This document shows, one piece after another, positions 16,541 to 25,101 of a DNA stretch of 45,827 nt. The DNA lies in assembly GCA_019234945.1 (NCBI GenBank), contig JAFAKX010000251.1:1-45827 (forward strand), read 5' to 3'. The position numbers and the translations under genes are program-made. Each line of letters opens with the position of its first letter. Positions within the stretch are counted from its first letter, which is position 1. The notes below the pieces were generated by a model that saw nothing but the letters and a program-made list of their open reading frames with translations, did not search any database and was not told the DNA's origin. This stretch comes from Silvibacterium sp. (lineage in GTDB: Bacteria > Acidobacteriota > Terriglobia > Terriglobales > Acidobacteriaceae).

Positions 16541-17398
16541 CTACCGCTCGCCCCATTTGAGCTTGGAGCGGAGCACGTCAAAGAAGCCGGTGGCTCCCAA
16601 ACGAACGAGCTTGACAGTGTGGACTGAGCGGCGGCAGCGCAGCTCGTCGCCCACCTTCATGAGGATGGCCTCCTGGCCGTCGATCGTGAGGAATGTCTGG
16701 TCGGGTATCCCTACGAGATTGACGGCGATGTTCGTTTCGCCGCGGACCACCATAGGGCGCAGTGTCAACAGGTGGGGACAGACGGGAGTCACGATGAGCG
16801 CGTCGACATTGGGGAGGAGAATGGGGCCGTTGGCGGCCAGCGAGTAGGCGGTCGAGCCGGTCGGGGTGGAGACGATGACTCCATCGGCGCGGAATGAGGC
16901 GGCGAGCTGGTTATCGAGATGGATGCGGAAGTCACCCATACGCGCGATGGCGCCCTTGGCGACGACGACGTCATTGAGAGCCTCGTGCTCGGCGAAGAGA
17001 TTGCCGTCGCGCCAGAGCTCGCTGTGGAGCATAGATCGCGAATCCGAGGTGCAGCAGTTTTTGCACCAACCCTCGAGGGTGGAGTAGAGGTCGGAGAGGC
17101 GGGTTTCTGTAAGGAAGCCAAGGGAGCCCAGGTTGACGCTGAGGATGGGCGTCTCGCTTTTGGCGAAGACGCGGGCGGCTGAGAGAAGGGTGCCGTCGCC
17201 GCCGAGCACGATGACCAGGGATGGCGCTTCGGCAGGCATTTCATGGCGGGGAACGATGCGGGCCTGCTGCGTGTAACTTCCGCTCACAGGGTCGAGGATG
17301 GGGTCCAGGTCGTGGGCCTTCATCCAGAGCACCAGGTTTGGCAATAGCTGGTACAGCTCTTCCTTTTGCGGTTTCGATATGATGGCGACCGGACGCAT
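16541..17398 (-). CDS. nadK: NAD kinase
   Basis: 285 residues. NAD kinase makes NADP from NAD and ATP or polyphosphate. The diagnostic GGDG motif is at 66-69 in VIVLGGDGTLL, followed by SVNLGSLGFLTE, LNDVVVAKG and the NAD-binding DGVIVSTPTGSTAYSLAANG. The gene starts three bases after the tlyA stop, so the two are co-transcribed. Length and motifs are normal for bacterial NadK. A polyphosphate-glucokinase-like gene lies nearby at 19751-20482 on the other strand. Confidence 0.96.
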   Translation of the reverse strand: MRPVAIISKPQKEELYQLLPNLVLWMKAHDLDPILDPVSGSYTQQARIVPRHEMPAEAPSLVIVLGGDGTLLSAARVFAKSETPILSVNLGSLGFLTETRLSDLYSTLEGWCKNCCTSDSRSMLHSELWRDGNLFAEHEALNDVVVAKGAIARMGDFRIHLDNQLAASFRADGVIVSTPTGSTAYSLAANGPILLPNVDALIVTPVCPHLLTLRPMVVRGETNIAVNLVGIPDQTFLTIDGQEAILMKVGDELRCRRSVHTVKLVRLGATGFFDVLRSKLKWGER

Positions 17399-17401
17399 GA
17401 A

Positions 17402-18199
17402 TCAACAGTGTAGACCGGCAGTTTGAAGACTCACACGCGCGTGCATGAGAAATTCACGATTGCCTTCGGAACCAAGGATTGGGGAATCGACGACCTCAAT
17501 CGCAGTGGTTCCCAGGGAATCGATGCAGGTGGTCACGCGTTCGACAGCAAGACGATGAGCCGCGGGATCGCGGACGATTCCGCCCTTGCCGATGTGCTCG
17601 CGACCGGCTTCGAACTGCGGCTTGATGAGGACGACGGCTTCAAGTGGCGCAGGAGCCTTGAGCGCTGCCCTGTCTCCCGCCCTGGCGGCGCGTACAACGG
17701 GTGGCAGCAGGAGGGTAGAGGAGATGAAGGAGACATCCATCGCGAGGAAGCTGATGCCGGGGGGCAGATCACCGGGGACGAGATTGCGCGCGTTGGTGCG
17801 CTCCATGAGTGTGACGCGCGCGTCGCGGCGAAGCTTGTCGGCGATCTGTCCATAGCCGGTGTCGATGGCGAGGACGCGGGCGGCTCCGTACTGGAGCATG
17901 CAGTCGGTGAAGCCTCCGGTCGAGGCTCCGATGTCCAGGCAGAAGCGTCCGGTGAGGTCGATGTTCCAATGGCGCAGCGCGGCTTCGAGCTTGAGTCCGC
18001 CACGGCTGACGTAGCGGAGGTCGTCGCCGAGAACGCGGAGCGCAGCGCTGTCGGGAACGGTATGACCGGGCTTGTCGAATTTCTGCTCGTCGACAAGGAT
18101 GCGGCCAGCGAGGATGAGCGCCTGGGCGCGCTCGCGAGTAGGAGCGAGTCCGCGCTCAACGAGGAGTTTGTCGAGCCGTATTTTCATGGGGTGGGGCAT
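17402..18199 (-). CDS. tlyA: TlyA-family rRNA 2'-O-methyltransferase
   Basis: 265 residues. An N-terminal S4 RNA-binding domain (RLDKLLVERGLAPTRERAQ) is joined to an FtsJ-like methyltransferase domain with SAM motif FCLDIGASTGGFTDCML, AIDTGYGQI and AMDVSFIS. VVLIKPQFEAGRE carries the catalytic lysine. TlyA proteins methylate cytidine ribose in 16S and, in some species, 23S rRNA. The start may be the ATG at 18187 (MKIRLDK), which fits family N-termini better than 18199. It is upstream of nadK in a two-gene unit. Confidence 0.93.
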   Translation of the reverse strand: MPHPMKIRLDKLLVERGLAPTRERAQALILAGRILVDEQKFDKPGHTVPDSAALRVLGDDLRYVSRGGLKLEAALRHWNIDLTGRFCLDIGASTGGFTDCMLQYGAARVLAIDTGYGQIADKLRRDARVTLMERTNARNLVPGDLPPGISFLAMDVSFISSTLLLPPVVRAARAGDRAALKAPAPLEAVVLIKPQFEAGREHIGKGGIVRDPAAHRLAVERVTTCIDSLGTTAIEVVDSPILGSEGNREFLMHARVSLQTAGLHC

Positions 18200-18289
18200 T
18201 TGGGGAGCGGCCGTGGCATGATGAAGGCGATCAAAACGACTGCGACTAAAAGTTATCCTGCATCATAGAATACCTTTGGACTCGACAGC

Positions 18290-18886
18290 ATGGCCCTGGA
18301 CCCGAACAATCCAAGGAGCGGCGCTCCTCGTTCCTCTGATGGAACGCCTGAACGGATGAATGATGCCGACGACATGGGCCTGCTCACACGCATTGAGTCA
18401 GGGGATCAAACGGCGATGTCGGCCTTGTTCGACCGCTACGGGACCCTGGTTTATTCCGTGGCACTCCGCGTGCTGAAGGATGCGAGTGAAGCCGAAGACG
18501 TGATGCAGGAAATATTCGTACAGGTGTGGAAGAATCCTCGCGCCTTCGAGTCCGGAAAGGGATCGCTTGCAGGGTGGCTGGCGGTAGTGGCGCGCAACCG
18601 CTCAATCGATGTGATTCGCAGGCGGCGTCCGGCTGAGCCGGTGGAGTTGTTCGCGTTGCCGGCGGCGACCAACCTCGCGCGCGAGACAGAGCGCGATTCC
18701 CTGCTCGGAAAAATTCGCGGCGTGATGGGTTCACTTCCGGAGGAGCAGAGAAGGCCGCTGGAACTAGCCTTCTTTGAGGGGTTGAGCCACTCGGAGATCG
18801 CGGAGAAGACGGGCGATCCGCTGGGAACGGTAAAGACGCGAATCCGTATCGCGTTGTCGACGATCAGAAAGGCATTGACGGCTTGA
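18290..18886 (+). CDS. ECF-type RNA polymerase sigma factor
   Basis: 198 residues. Region 2 includes LFDRYGTLVYSVALRVL, EDVMQEIFVQVWKNP and LAGWLAVVARNRSIDVIRRRR. Region 4 ends with GLSHSEIAEKTGDPLGTVKTRIRIAL, a helix-turn-helix that reads the -35 element. It resembles SigK-type ECF factors, which agrees with the RskA-like anti-sigma gene that overlaps its stop by four bases. A second possible start at 18356 would remove a non-conserved N-terminal tail. No autoregulated promoter could be identified with confidence in the 90 bases upstream. Confidence 0.93.
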   Translation: MALDPNNPRSGAPRSSDGTPERMNDADDMGLLTRIESGDQTAMSALFDRYGTLVYSVALRVLKDASEAEDVMQEIFVQVWKNPRAFESGKGSLAGWLAVVARNRSIDVIRRRRPAEPVELFALPAATNLARETERDSLLGKIRGVMGSLPEEQRRPLELAFFEGLSHSEIAEKTGDPLGTVKTRIRIALSTIRKALTA

Positions 18887-19686
18887 GCACGAGACCACAC
18901 ATCTCCGAAGAAGACCTGGCGCTCTACGCGATGCAGGCGCTGCCCCACGAAGAGGAGCGCACCGCGCAAGCGCATCTGGATGTGTGCGCGTACTGCCGGG
19001 CGGCTTTGGTCGAGGCGATGGCAGACGTGTCGCTGGTGGGGCTGAGCGTGGAACAACAGGCTCCTCCGGATGGCGCGCGACAGCGGCTGATGGCGAGGAT
19101 TGCGAATACTCCGCAGGAGCGGGCTCCGGGGCCGAAGCCGGTAACGGTGTTGCCGGTGCGCGAGGAGCCCCGGACAGAATTTAACTGGGGCTGGCTGGGC
19201 TGGGTCGCCGCCACCGCGATGCTGGCGGTGGCTGCGTATCTGGGATACAGCAATCACACGCTAAAGCAGCAGCTAAGCGAAGATCGTGGGCAGATTGCAC
19301 GGCTCGCAGCAGGAGCGGACCGGGCCGAGGCATTGACGGAGGCGCTGACGTCTCCGGATGCCAAGCAGGTGACGCTTACGGAGACGAAAGGACCCGCGAA
19401 GCCGGTGGGGCACGCGACGTATCTACCGAAGCGCGGCACGCTGATTTTTGTGGCGAGCAATCTGAGGCCGGTTCCGGCGAACAAGACGTATGAGTTGTGG
19501 CTCATTCCGACGAACGGCAAGGCTCCGGTGCCGGCGGGGCTGTTTCGGCCTGATGCGAGCGGGAGTGCTTCGATTGTGATGCCAACGCTGCCGCAGGGCG
19601 TCGAGGCGAAGGCATTCGGAGTGACGATCGAGGACGCGCAGGGCTCGGCGACCCCGACGCTGCCGATCGTGATGGCGGGGCAATAA
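18883..19686 (+). CDS. RskA-like transmembrane anti-sigma factor
   Basis: 267 residues, beginning at a TTG that overlaps the sigma-factor stop (TTGA). The cytosolic N-terminal domain has the zinc anti-sigma pattern H-x3-C-x2-C (His31, Cys35, Cys38). A single membrane span follows near residues 104-124 (WLGWVAATAMLAVAAYLGY). The periplasmic C-terminal part matches the anti-sigma-K factor domain: GTLIFVASNLRPVPANKTYE, ELWLIPTNGKAPVPAGLF and AFGVTIEDAQGS. It should hold the ECF factor at the membrane until an envelope or redox signal triggers release. Confidence 0.92.
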   Translation: MSTRPHISEEDLALYAMQALPHEEERTAQAHLDVCAYCRAALVEAMADVSLVGLSVEQQAPPDGARQRLMARIANTPQERAPGPKPVTVLPVREEPRTEFNWGWLGWVAATAMLAVAAYLGYSNHTLKQQLSEDRGQIARLAAGADRAEALTEALTSPDAKQVTLTETKGPAKPVGHATYLPKRGTLIFVASNLRPVPANKTYELWLIPTNGKAPVPAGLFRPDASGSASIVMPTLPQGVEAKAFGVTIEDAQGSATPTLPIVMAGQ

Positions 19687-19750
19687 TTGCTCAGGACGCG
19701 CCTGGAACCCACGCAATTCCCATCCCTATCGAGTACACTTGACGCGTCCT

Positions 19751-20482
19751 ATGCCAAATAAACCGTTGCCCTTTCCGCACCCGATAACACTGGCCGTCGA
19801 CATTGGCGGCACAGGTATGAAAGTGATGGCGCTCGACGCGAGAGGGAATCCTCTGACGGAGCGGCTGCGCGAACCCACTCCCAAACCTGCGACGCCGACG
19901 AGCATGCTGGCGGTGCTCGACAACTTGCGCAAGGAGATGCCGAAGTGCGACCGCGTGTCAGTTGGCTTCCCGGGCGTGATCAAGCAGGGCAAGACGATGA
20001 CAGCGGCGAACCTCGATCCGGCGTGGCTTGGGTTTTCGCTAAAAAACACACTCGAGAAAAAGTGGAAGCTACCGGTTCATCTCGCGAATGACGCGGCGGT
20101 GCAAGGGTATGGCGCGATCAGCGGGCGCGGCGTGGAACTGGTGCTGACACTGGGGACAGGGCTGGGCTCGGCGCTGTTTACGGATGGGCATCTTTGCGCG
20201 GGACTCGAGCTGGGGCATCATCCGTGGCAGAAAGGCAGGACCTATGAGGATTATCTGGGCCGCCGCGGACTGAAGAAGTACGGAAAGAAACGCTGGAACC
20301 GGCTGCTGGCAATAGCGATTGAGCAGACGGCAAAGACCTTCAACTGGGACAAGCTGTATCTCGGCGGCGGGAATGCGAAGGAGATCAACTTCAAGCTGCC
20401 ACTCTATGTTTCTACCATCTCGAATGAAGACGGGCTGTTCGGCGGCGTGGCTCTGTGGCGGTATCAGGCGACGCAAACCTGA
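19751..20482 (+). CDS. ppgK: Polyphosphate glucokinase-like ROK kinase
   Basis: 243 residues. The phosphate-binding loop is LAVDIGGTGMKVMALD; VSVGFPGVI, ANDAAVQGYGA and LTLGTGLGSALFTDG are the other ROK-family boxes. ELGHHPWQKGRTYEDYLG follows, as in polyphosphate/ATP glucokinases. Such enzymes phosphorylate glucose to glucose 6-phosphate using polyphosphate. The zinc-binding cysteine motif of other ROK kinases is absent, which fits PpgK. The ATG at 19751 is preferred to a TTG twelve bases upstream. Donor specificity cannot be read from sequence. Confidence 0.88.
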   Translation: MPNKPLPFPHPITLAVDIGGTGMKVMALDARGNPLTERLREPTPKPATPTSMLAVLDNLRKEMPKCDRVSVGFPGVIKQGKTMTAANLDPAWLGFSLKNTLEKKWKLPVHLANDAAVQGYGAISGRGVELVLTLGTGLGSALFTDGHLCAGLELGHHPWQKGRTYEDYLGRRGLKKYGKKRWNRLLAIAIEQTAKTFNWDKLYLGGGNAKEINFKLPLYVSTISNEDGLFGGVALWRYQATQT

Positions 20483-20499
20483 TGGCGCGAGCGAGCGAA

Positions 20500-21630
20500 T
20501 CAGGCGCCGGGAAGCGTGTAGATGCTGATGGCGTTGTTGTCGAGAATGGCGATGGATTTTCCGTCGGGACAGAGCTCAGCGCGGCTGAAGTAGGCCGATC
20601 CGTTCTTTTCGAAGAGGAATTTGTGGGCGTCCATATCGCCGACGACGAAGCGGCGTCCGGCGATGCACTCGTCACACAGTCCCTGCGCGTAGAACTCCAG
20701 AGCGAATCGATTATCAGCCACGCCGATGAGGTCGTGTACGGTGTAGCTGTAGCCGACGCCGGGGACGGGTGTCTTCGCTCCCGTGGGGCGGACGATGAAC
20801 AACTGCGGACTGTGAAAAAAATTCTTGTCCTGGCGCGAGATGAGCAGGTGCGTGGGATCGAGGAAGCCGATGGGCTGCAGCGAGACGGGTTTGTCGGTTT
20901 CCTCGTAGGACCAGGGCGCGCCGTCCGGGGTGATGAAGTTTGCGTCGGGCGTGACGACGAGGATTTTCGTGCAGGTGTATTCGGACTTGTCGCGGCAGAG
21001 GCTCCCCGCGACTCGCTCGTCCCCGGGGACCCATTCGGTCACCTTATTGATCTCTGAGGACTGATCGAGCGCGATGGTGGTGAGCAGCTTGAGGGGGTTC
21101 GTGCCATAGAACTCGAAGTTGCGGCCATCGGCGGACAGCAGCGGAATCGTGCGGCGCCGGGGCGTGACCCAGATGCCCTTGGGTTTCTCGGAAAGCTCGC
21201 CGGAGTCGATGGGCCTGAGCTGACTGTCGAAGAATTCAAGCCTGTTTCCCTTCCAGACAACGATGGACCTGCCGGGCCCGGCGAAGACGGTGAGGTCGTC
21301 CTGAGCCGGCCAGTCGCGGGTCGCGATTTTGGTTCCGGATCTGTCGAAGACGATGCCGCGGATGCTGGCGGGCTCCTGACCAGACTTCACCGTGCAGGGA
21401 GAATTTGTGGTGAAGGCGACGAAGATGTGGGTGGTATCGAGCCAGAAAATCCGGGTTCCTGCTGTGTGGACGTGGAAACAGGCGAACGGCCGGGTGTTGG
21501 GGAAGAGCCCCTTGGGGATCCCGAATGGATCGAGAGGGATGACGACGGGATGGTTTTTTTCTTCCGCGCGGGCGGCAGTGGAGAGCGTCAGGACAAGAAT
21601 CGCGAGAAGAGCGGGCAGAGCGGTTCTCAT
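20500..21630 (-). CDS. Secreted beta-rich protein of unknown function
   Basis: 376 residues from the ATG at 21630, with a clean signal peptide (MRTALPALLAILVLTLSTAA, cleavage near ARA-EE). The mature part is made of short strand-like repeats such as FWLDTTHIFVAF, VWKGNRLEFFDSQLRPID, FIVRPTGAK and GKSIAILDNNAISIYTL, which suggests a WD40- or TolB-like beta-propeller. Cysteines occur in several places (CTVK, SLCRDKSEYTC, GLCDECIAG). A longer start at 21663 would overlap the flavoprotein stop by 14 bases. It probably shares that gene's transcript. I recognise no specific family. Confidence 0.7.
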   Translation of the reverse strand: MRTALPALLAILVLTLSTAARAEEKNHPVVIPLDPFGIPKGLFPNTRPFACFHVHTAGTRIFWLDTTHIFVAFTTNSPCTVKSGQEPASIRGIVFDRSGTKIATRDWPAQDDLTVFAGPGRSIVVWKGNRLEFFDSQLRPIDSGELSEKPKGIWVTPRRRTIPLLSADGRNFEFYGTNPLKLLTTIALDQSSEINKVTEWVPGDERVAGSLCRDKSEYTCTKILVVTPDANFITPDGAPWSYEETDKPVSLQPIGFLDPTHLLISRQDKNFFHSPQLFIVRPTGAKTPVPGVGYSYTVHDLIGVADNRFALEFYAQGLCDECIAGRRFVVGDMDAHKFLFEKNGSAYFSRAELCPDGKSIAILDNNAISIYTLPGA

Positions 21631-21649
21631 CGGAGCTGCCCGCTGATGG

Positions 21650-23038
21650 TCATTGTTCGCCATCCCAATTGAAAAAGACGTTGTTGAGGGATTCGGCGAG
21701 CGTGGGATGTGAGAAGATTCCATCGCGAAGAGCGGTGTATTTGAGCCTGCCCTGCATGGCGATCTGGATGATGGAAGCAATTTCTCCGCCTTCTATGCCG
21801 AGGACGGCTGCGCCGAGAATCTGGTCGGTGTCGCGGTCAACAACGATCTTCATGAAACCCCGGGTCTCGGCGGTCTCGATGGCGCGGGCAACATAAGTCA
21901 TCGGCATTTTGGCGACGCGGATGTTGCGGCCTCGTTCGCGGGCTTCGGTTTCGGTGAGGCCGATGCGGCCGAGCTGCGGATCGATGAAGACGGTGTAGGG
22001 CAGGATGCGGTCGCGAATGCTGCGGCGCTCTCCGCGCAGGAGATTCGCATCGATGATGCGGTAGTCGTCGTAGGAGATGTGGGTGAAGGCAGGGCCGCCC
22101 TTGACGTCTCCGATGGCGTAGATGCCGGGGGCGGTGGTCTCGAGGTAGTCGTTGACCTTGATGTAGCCGTGCTCGTCGGTGGCGACTCCGGCGGCGGCGA
22201 GGTTAAGCGCCTCGGTGTTGGGAATGCGGCCGGTTGCCACGAGGAGATGCGAGCCGATGAGCCTGCGGGTTTCGGAGCCCTGCCGGACGGAGAGCTGGAC
22301 GGAGTTGCCCGACGAGCCGGCAGCGAAGGTGTCGGCTTCGAGCAAGACTTCGATGCCGTCTTCGGCGAGGATTTTTCGGATTTCTTCAGCAACGTCGGGG
22401 TCTTCGTGGTCGAGAAGCTGATGCCCCTTGTGGATGATGGTGACGTTGCTGCCGAAGCGGCGAAACATCTGTCCGAACTCGAGGCCGATGTAGCCGCCTC
22501 CGATGATGAGGAGGTGCTGGGGGACTGCGTCGAGTTCCATGATGGATTCGTTGTTGAGTAACGGGATGTCGCGGAGTCCGGGCATGGTGGGGACGGCGGC
22601 GCGAAGGCCGGTGTTGAGGAAGATCCAGTCGGCTTCGAGTGTGCGTGAGCCGCCATCACGGAGATCGACATGGAGGGTCTTGGGGCCAGCGAATTCGGCG
22701 ATGCCGTAAATGAGCTCCATGTTTTCGCCGGTCAAGCGCTTTATGTTGCCGGAGCGGAAGCTCTCGACGATTTCGCGCTTGCGCTCGCGGACACGGCCGA
22801 GGTCGATGGAGATGGGGCCGGTGCGGACTCCGTAATCGGCACCGCGGCGGGTGAGATAGGCGACGCGGGAACTGGCGACCATGGTCTTGGTAGGCGTGCA
22901 GCCCTCGTTCACGCAGGTTCCGCCGACGTGCTTCGTTTCGATGGAAGCGATCTTCTTTCCTGCTTTTGCGAGGGCACCGGCGAGAGGCTTGGCGGCCTGC
23001 CCGGTGCCCACGATGATGGCGTCGAATCGTTCGGTCAT
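21650..23038 (-). CDS. MerA/Lpd-like FAD-dependent pyridine nucleotide-disulfide oxidoreductase
   Basis: 462 residues. The FAD loop reads IIVGTGQAAKPLA, where the usual third glycine is alanine. The redox-active disulfide is GGTCVNEGCTPTKTM (Cys42, Cys47). The NAD(P) loop is LLIIGGGYIGLEFG, the second FAD motif is GIYAIGDVKGGPAFTH, and the C-terminal base pair is HPTLAE (His444, Glu449). The overall pattern fits proteins annotated as mercuric reductase, but the N-terminal NmerA domain and the C-terminal vicinal cysteines needed for Hg(II) handling are absent. A general disulfide or quinone reductase role is more likely. It could be the E3 of the 2-oxoglutarate complex, but the divergent disulfide motif argues against this. 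Confidence 0.88.
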   Translation of the reverse strand: MTERFDAIIVGTGQAAKPLAGALAKAGKKIASIETKHVGGTCVNEGCTPTKTMVASSRVAYLTRRGADYGVRTGPISIDLGRVRERKREIVESFRSGNIKRLTGENMELIYGIAEFAGPKTLHVDLRDGGSRTLEADWIFLNTGLRAAVPTMPGLRDIPLLNNESIMELDAVPQHLLIIGGGYIGLEFGQMFRRFGSNVTIIHKGHQLLDHEDPDVAEEIRKILAEDGIEVLLEADTFAAGSSGNSVQLSVRQGSETRRLIGSHLLVATGRIPNTEALNLAAAGVATDEHGYIKVNDYLETTAPGIYAIGDVKGGPAFTHISYDDYRIIDANLLRGERRSIRDRILPYTVFIDPQLGRIGLTETEARERGRNIRVAKMPMTYVARAIETAETRGFMKIVVDRDTDQILGAAVLGIEGGEIASIIQIAMQGRLKYTALRDGIFSHPTLAESLNNVFFNWDGEQ

Positions 23039-23107
23039 AGACAGGTCTCAGGGAAACGGGGATCAGAGCACGGAGAGGTCTTGTGCTCTTCCGAGAAACC
23101 ATTTCAC

Positions 23108-23132
23108 CGCAAAGACGCGAAGAGCGCAAAGG
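23108..23132. repeat. Short degenerate repeat, consensus CGCRAAGA
   Basis: CGCAAAGA, CGCGAAGA and GCGCAAAGG run head to tail in the 94-base gap between the quinone oxidoreductase stop and the flavoprotein start. Sequences of this type occur as dispersed intergenic elements in many genomes. A single copy here cannot prove that. Confidence 0.4.
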
Positions 23133-24101
23133 TTACGGAATTAAAAGCAGCTTTCCGGTGGTTTTGCGGCCAGCGAGGTCGAGCTGAGCCTGGCGGGCGT
23201 CGCGGAGCGGGTAGGTGTGCTCCATGCGGACCTTGAGCTTGCCGGAATCTACGGCCTTGAGGACGTCAGCGGCGCGGGCGAGGAGTTCGTCCCGCGTGAG
23301 GGTGTAGTGCTTGAGCGTGGGGCGCGTTACGTAGAGCGAGCCTTTGGTGGAAAGCTCGATGAGGTCGAAGGGCGGGACGGCTCCGCTGGCGCCTCCGAAG
23401 AGGACCATCATGCCGCGCGGGCGGAGAGTGTTCAGCGATTTCTCGAAGGTTGTCTTGCCGACTGAATCGTAGACGACGTCGACGCCGCGGTTGCCGGTGA
23501 GGCGCTTTGTCTCGGATTCGAAGTCGGCCTGGGTGTAGAAGATGATTTCGGTGGCTCCGGCCTGGCGGGCGAGGGCGGCTTTTTCTTCCGTCGAGACCGT
23601 GGCAATGACGCGCGCGCCGATCTGGGAGGCCATCTGAGTAAGGAGCAGGCCGGTGCCTCCGGCGGCGGCGTGGATGAGCGCGGTGTCTCCGGACTTGAGG
23701 GGGAAGGTGGAGTGGACGAGGTAGTGCGCGGTCATGCCCTGCAGGATGACGGCTGCGGCGAGCTTGAGGTCGAGGTGCGCAGGGACGGGCACGAGTTGGT
23801 TGACGGGGACGATGGCGTACTCGGCGTAGCTGCCAAGGATCATGCACCAGGCGACGCGGTCTCCGGGGGCAAAGCCGGTGACGCCGGGGCCCACGGACTC
23901 GACGGTGCCTCCGCCCTCCTGTCCGACGATGAAGGGCAGGTCGGTCTTGTAGCGGCCCTCGCGGTAGTAGATGTCGATGAAGTTGACGCCGGACGCGGCG
24001 ACCTTGACGAGGACTTCGCCAGCTTTGGGGGTGGGAACGGGGACGTCCGTGTAGTTCAGGACGTCTGGGCCGCCGGTCTGCTGGATCTGTATGGCTTTCA
24101 T
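23133..24101 (-). CDS. Zinc-independent quinone oxidoreductase (MDR superfamily)
   Basis: 322 residues from the ATG at 24101. Family boxes are ASGVNFIDIYYREGRY, IVGQEGGGTVESVGPG, QGMTAHYL and the NADPH-binding ALIHAAAGGTGLLLTQ. The catalytic and structural zinc ligands of alcohol dehydrogenases are missing, as expected for QOR (zeta-crystallin-like) enzymes. It would reduce quinones or enones with NADPH in the cytosol. Longer in-frame extensions upstream run antisense through the mocA-like gene and are not credible. It is divergent from that gene with 30 bases between starts. Confidence 0.93.
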   Translation of the reverse strand: MKAIQIQQTGGPDVLNYTDVPVPTPKAGEVLVKVAASGVNFIDIYYREGRYKTDLPFIVGQEGGGTVESVGPGVTGFAPGDRVAWCMILGSYAEYAIVPVNQLVPVPAHLDLKLAAAVILQGMTAHYLVHSTFPLKSGDTALIHAAAGGTGLLLTQMASQIGARVIATVSTEEKAALARQAGATEIIFYTQADFESETKRLTGNRGVDVVYDSVGKTTFEKSLNTLRPRGMMVLFGGASGAVPPFDLIELSTKGSLYVTRPTLKHYTLTRDELLARAADVLKAVDSGKLKVRMEHTYPLRDARQAQLDLAGRKTTGKLLLIP

Positions 24102-24131
24102 AAGGCCCAGAGTACATTGGAAGGGTTTGAT

Positions 24132-24758
24132 ATGAGAAGCAAGGGTGATTCGCGAGTTGGAGCGGTGATTCTGGCGGCCGGAAAGTCGGCACGCATGGGT
24201 GAAGCGAAGCAACTGCTGCGGCTGGGCGAGAGTACAGTGCTGGGGCAGACGGTGGCCCATGTCCGCGCGGCCAGCGTGGATGAGCTGGTGATTGTGCTGG
24301 GCGCATCGGCGGAGGCGGTTCGGGAGCAGCTTCCGGCTGAGGTTCCGGGGTCGCTGTGGGTCGTGGTGAATCCGGAATACGAAACGGGGATGGCGAGTTC
24401 GCTGCGGACCGGGCTCGGCGCGCTGGGTTCTGAGATCGAGGCAACTTTTGTTGTGCTCGGAGACCAGCCGTTTGTCCGGGCAGCGACGCTTGACAGGCTC
24501 ATTGAGGAGTATCGGCGGACGGGGGCGCAGATCGTACTCCCGCTGCACCAGGGTATTCGCGGCAACCCGGTCCTGCTGGATCGGTCGATGTTTGCCGAGG
24601 TAATGGAACTCGAGGGCGATATTGGGTGCAGGGCGCTCTTCGGAAAACACCCGGAGGGGATCGTCAAAGTAGAGGTGGACGACCCGGGGGTTCTTATGGA
24701 TATCGACAGCAGGGAGGATTACGAGCGGCGCTCCCACTCAAGCCAAAACCAAGCTTGA
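24132..24758 (+). CDS. MocA-like nucleotidyltransferase (molybdenum cofactor cytidylyltransferase type)
   Basis: 208 residues. GAVILAAGKSARMGEAKQLL is the NTP-binding motif; NPEYETGMASSLRTGL, VVLGDQPFV (metal-binding Asp) and QGIRGNPVLLDR complete the MocA/MobA-like pattern. The GDQP motif and RGNP box resemble MocA, which adds CMP to the Mo cofactor used by xanthine-oxidase-family enzymes. No xdh, cox or xdhC gene is in the window. The ATG follows GGAAGG. The C-terminus is slightly extended compared with relatives. Confidence 0.88.
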   Translation: MRSKGDSRVGAVILAAGKSARMGEAKQLLRLGESTVLGQTVAHVRAASVDELVIVLGASAEAVREQLPAEVPGSLWVVVNPEYETGMASSLRTGLGALGSEIEATFVVLGDQPFVRAATLDRLIEEYRRTGAQIVLPLHQGIRGNPVLLDRSMFAEVMELEGDIGCRALFGKHPEGIVKVEVDDPGVLMDIDSREDYERRSHSSQNQA

Positions 24759-24871
24759 AAGGGGTGCCGGCGCGCCAGCGCGATGGCCCATTCGGGGCGG
24801 CGTTTCCGCAATACCGATTAGAGGGAGTTGGGGCTGAAAGGCCAGTCCCATCGGATTGCGGGAGGTGAGTC

Positions 24872-25096
24872 ATGCTGTTCGAGAATTTCTACAACGCAAA
24901 TGGACCGGCTGCCGATGATCTGCAACGTGGTATGACGATCGCAGCGCGGGGCGCGCATGAGTACGACTACAGCCATCTGGTTGATCGCTTTGTGACGCCT
25001 CGAGAAAGAGTGAAGCGCACAGGCTTCGATGCGATACTCACCGACTACGACCGGATACTGCTGCAGTTCGGGATGCACATTGCGTGGGAAGGCTAG
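24872..25096 (+). CDS. Small protein of unknown function
   Basis: 74 residues behind a very good ribosome site (GGGAGGTGAG, spaced for the ATG at 24872). The sequence has normal protein composition: MLFENFYNANGP, AARGAHEYDYSHLVDRF and DAILTDYDRILLQFGMHI. It has no membrane span, signal peptide or cysteine. I recognise no family. It is 113 bases after the mocA-like gene and convergent with hyuB, with only five bases between the stops. Confidence 0.65.
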   Translation: MLFENFYNANGPAADDLQRGMTIAARGAHEYDYSHLVDRFVTPRERVKRTGFDAILTDYDRILLQFGMHIAWEG

Positions 25097-25101
25097 ACCG
25101 T

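Noticed and set aside
21650-23038. True mercuric reductase
   Set aside because: No N-terminal heavy-metal domain, no C-terminal cysteine pair, and no merR, merT or merP nearby.
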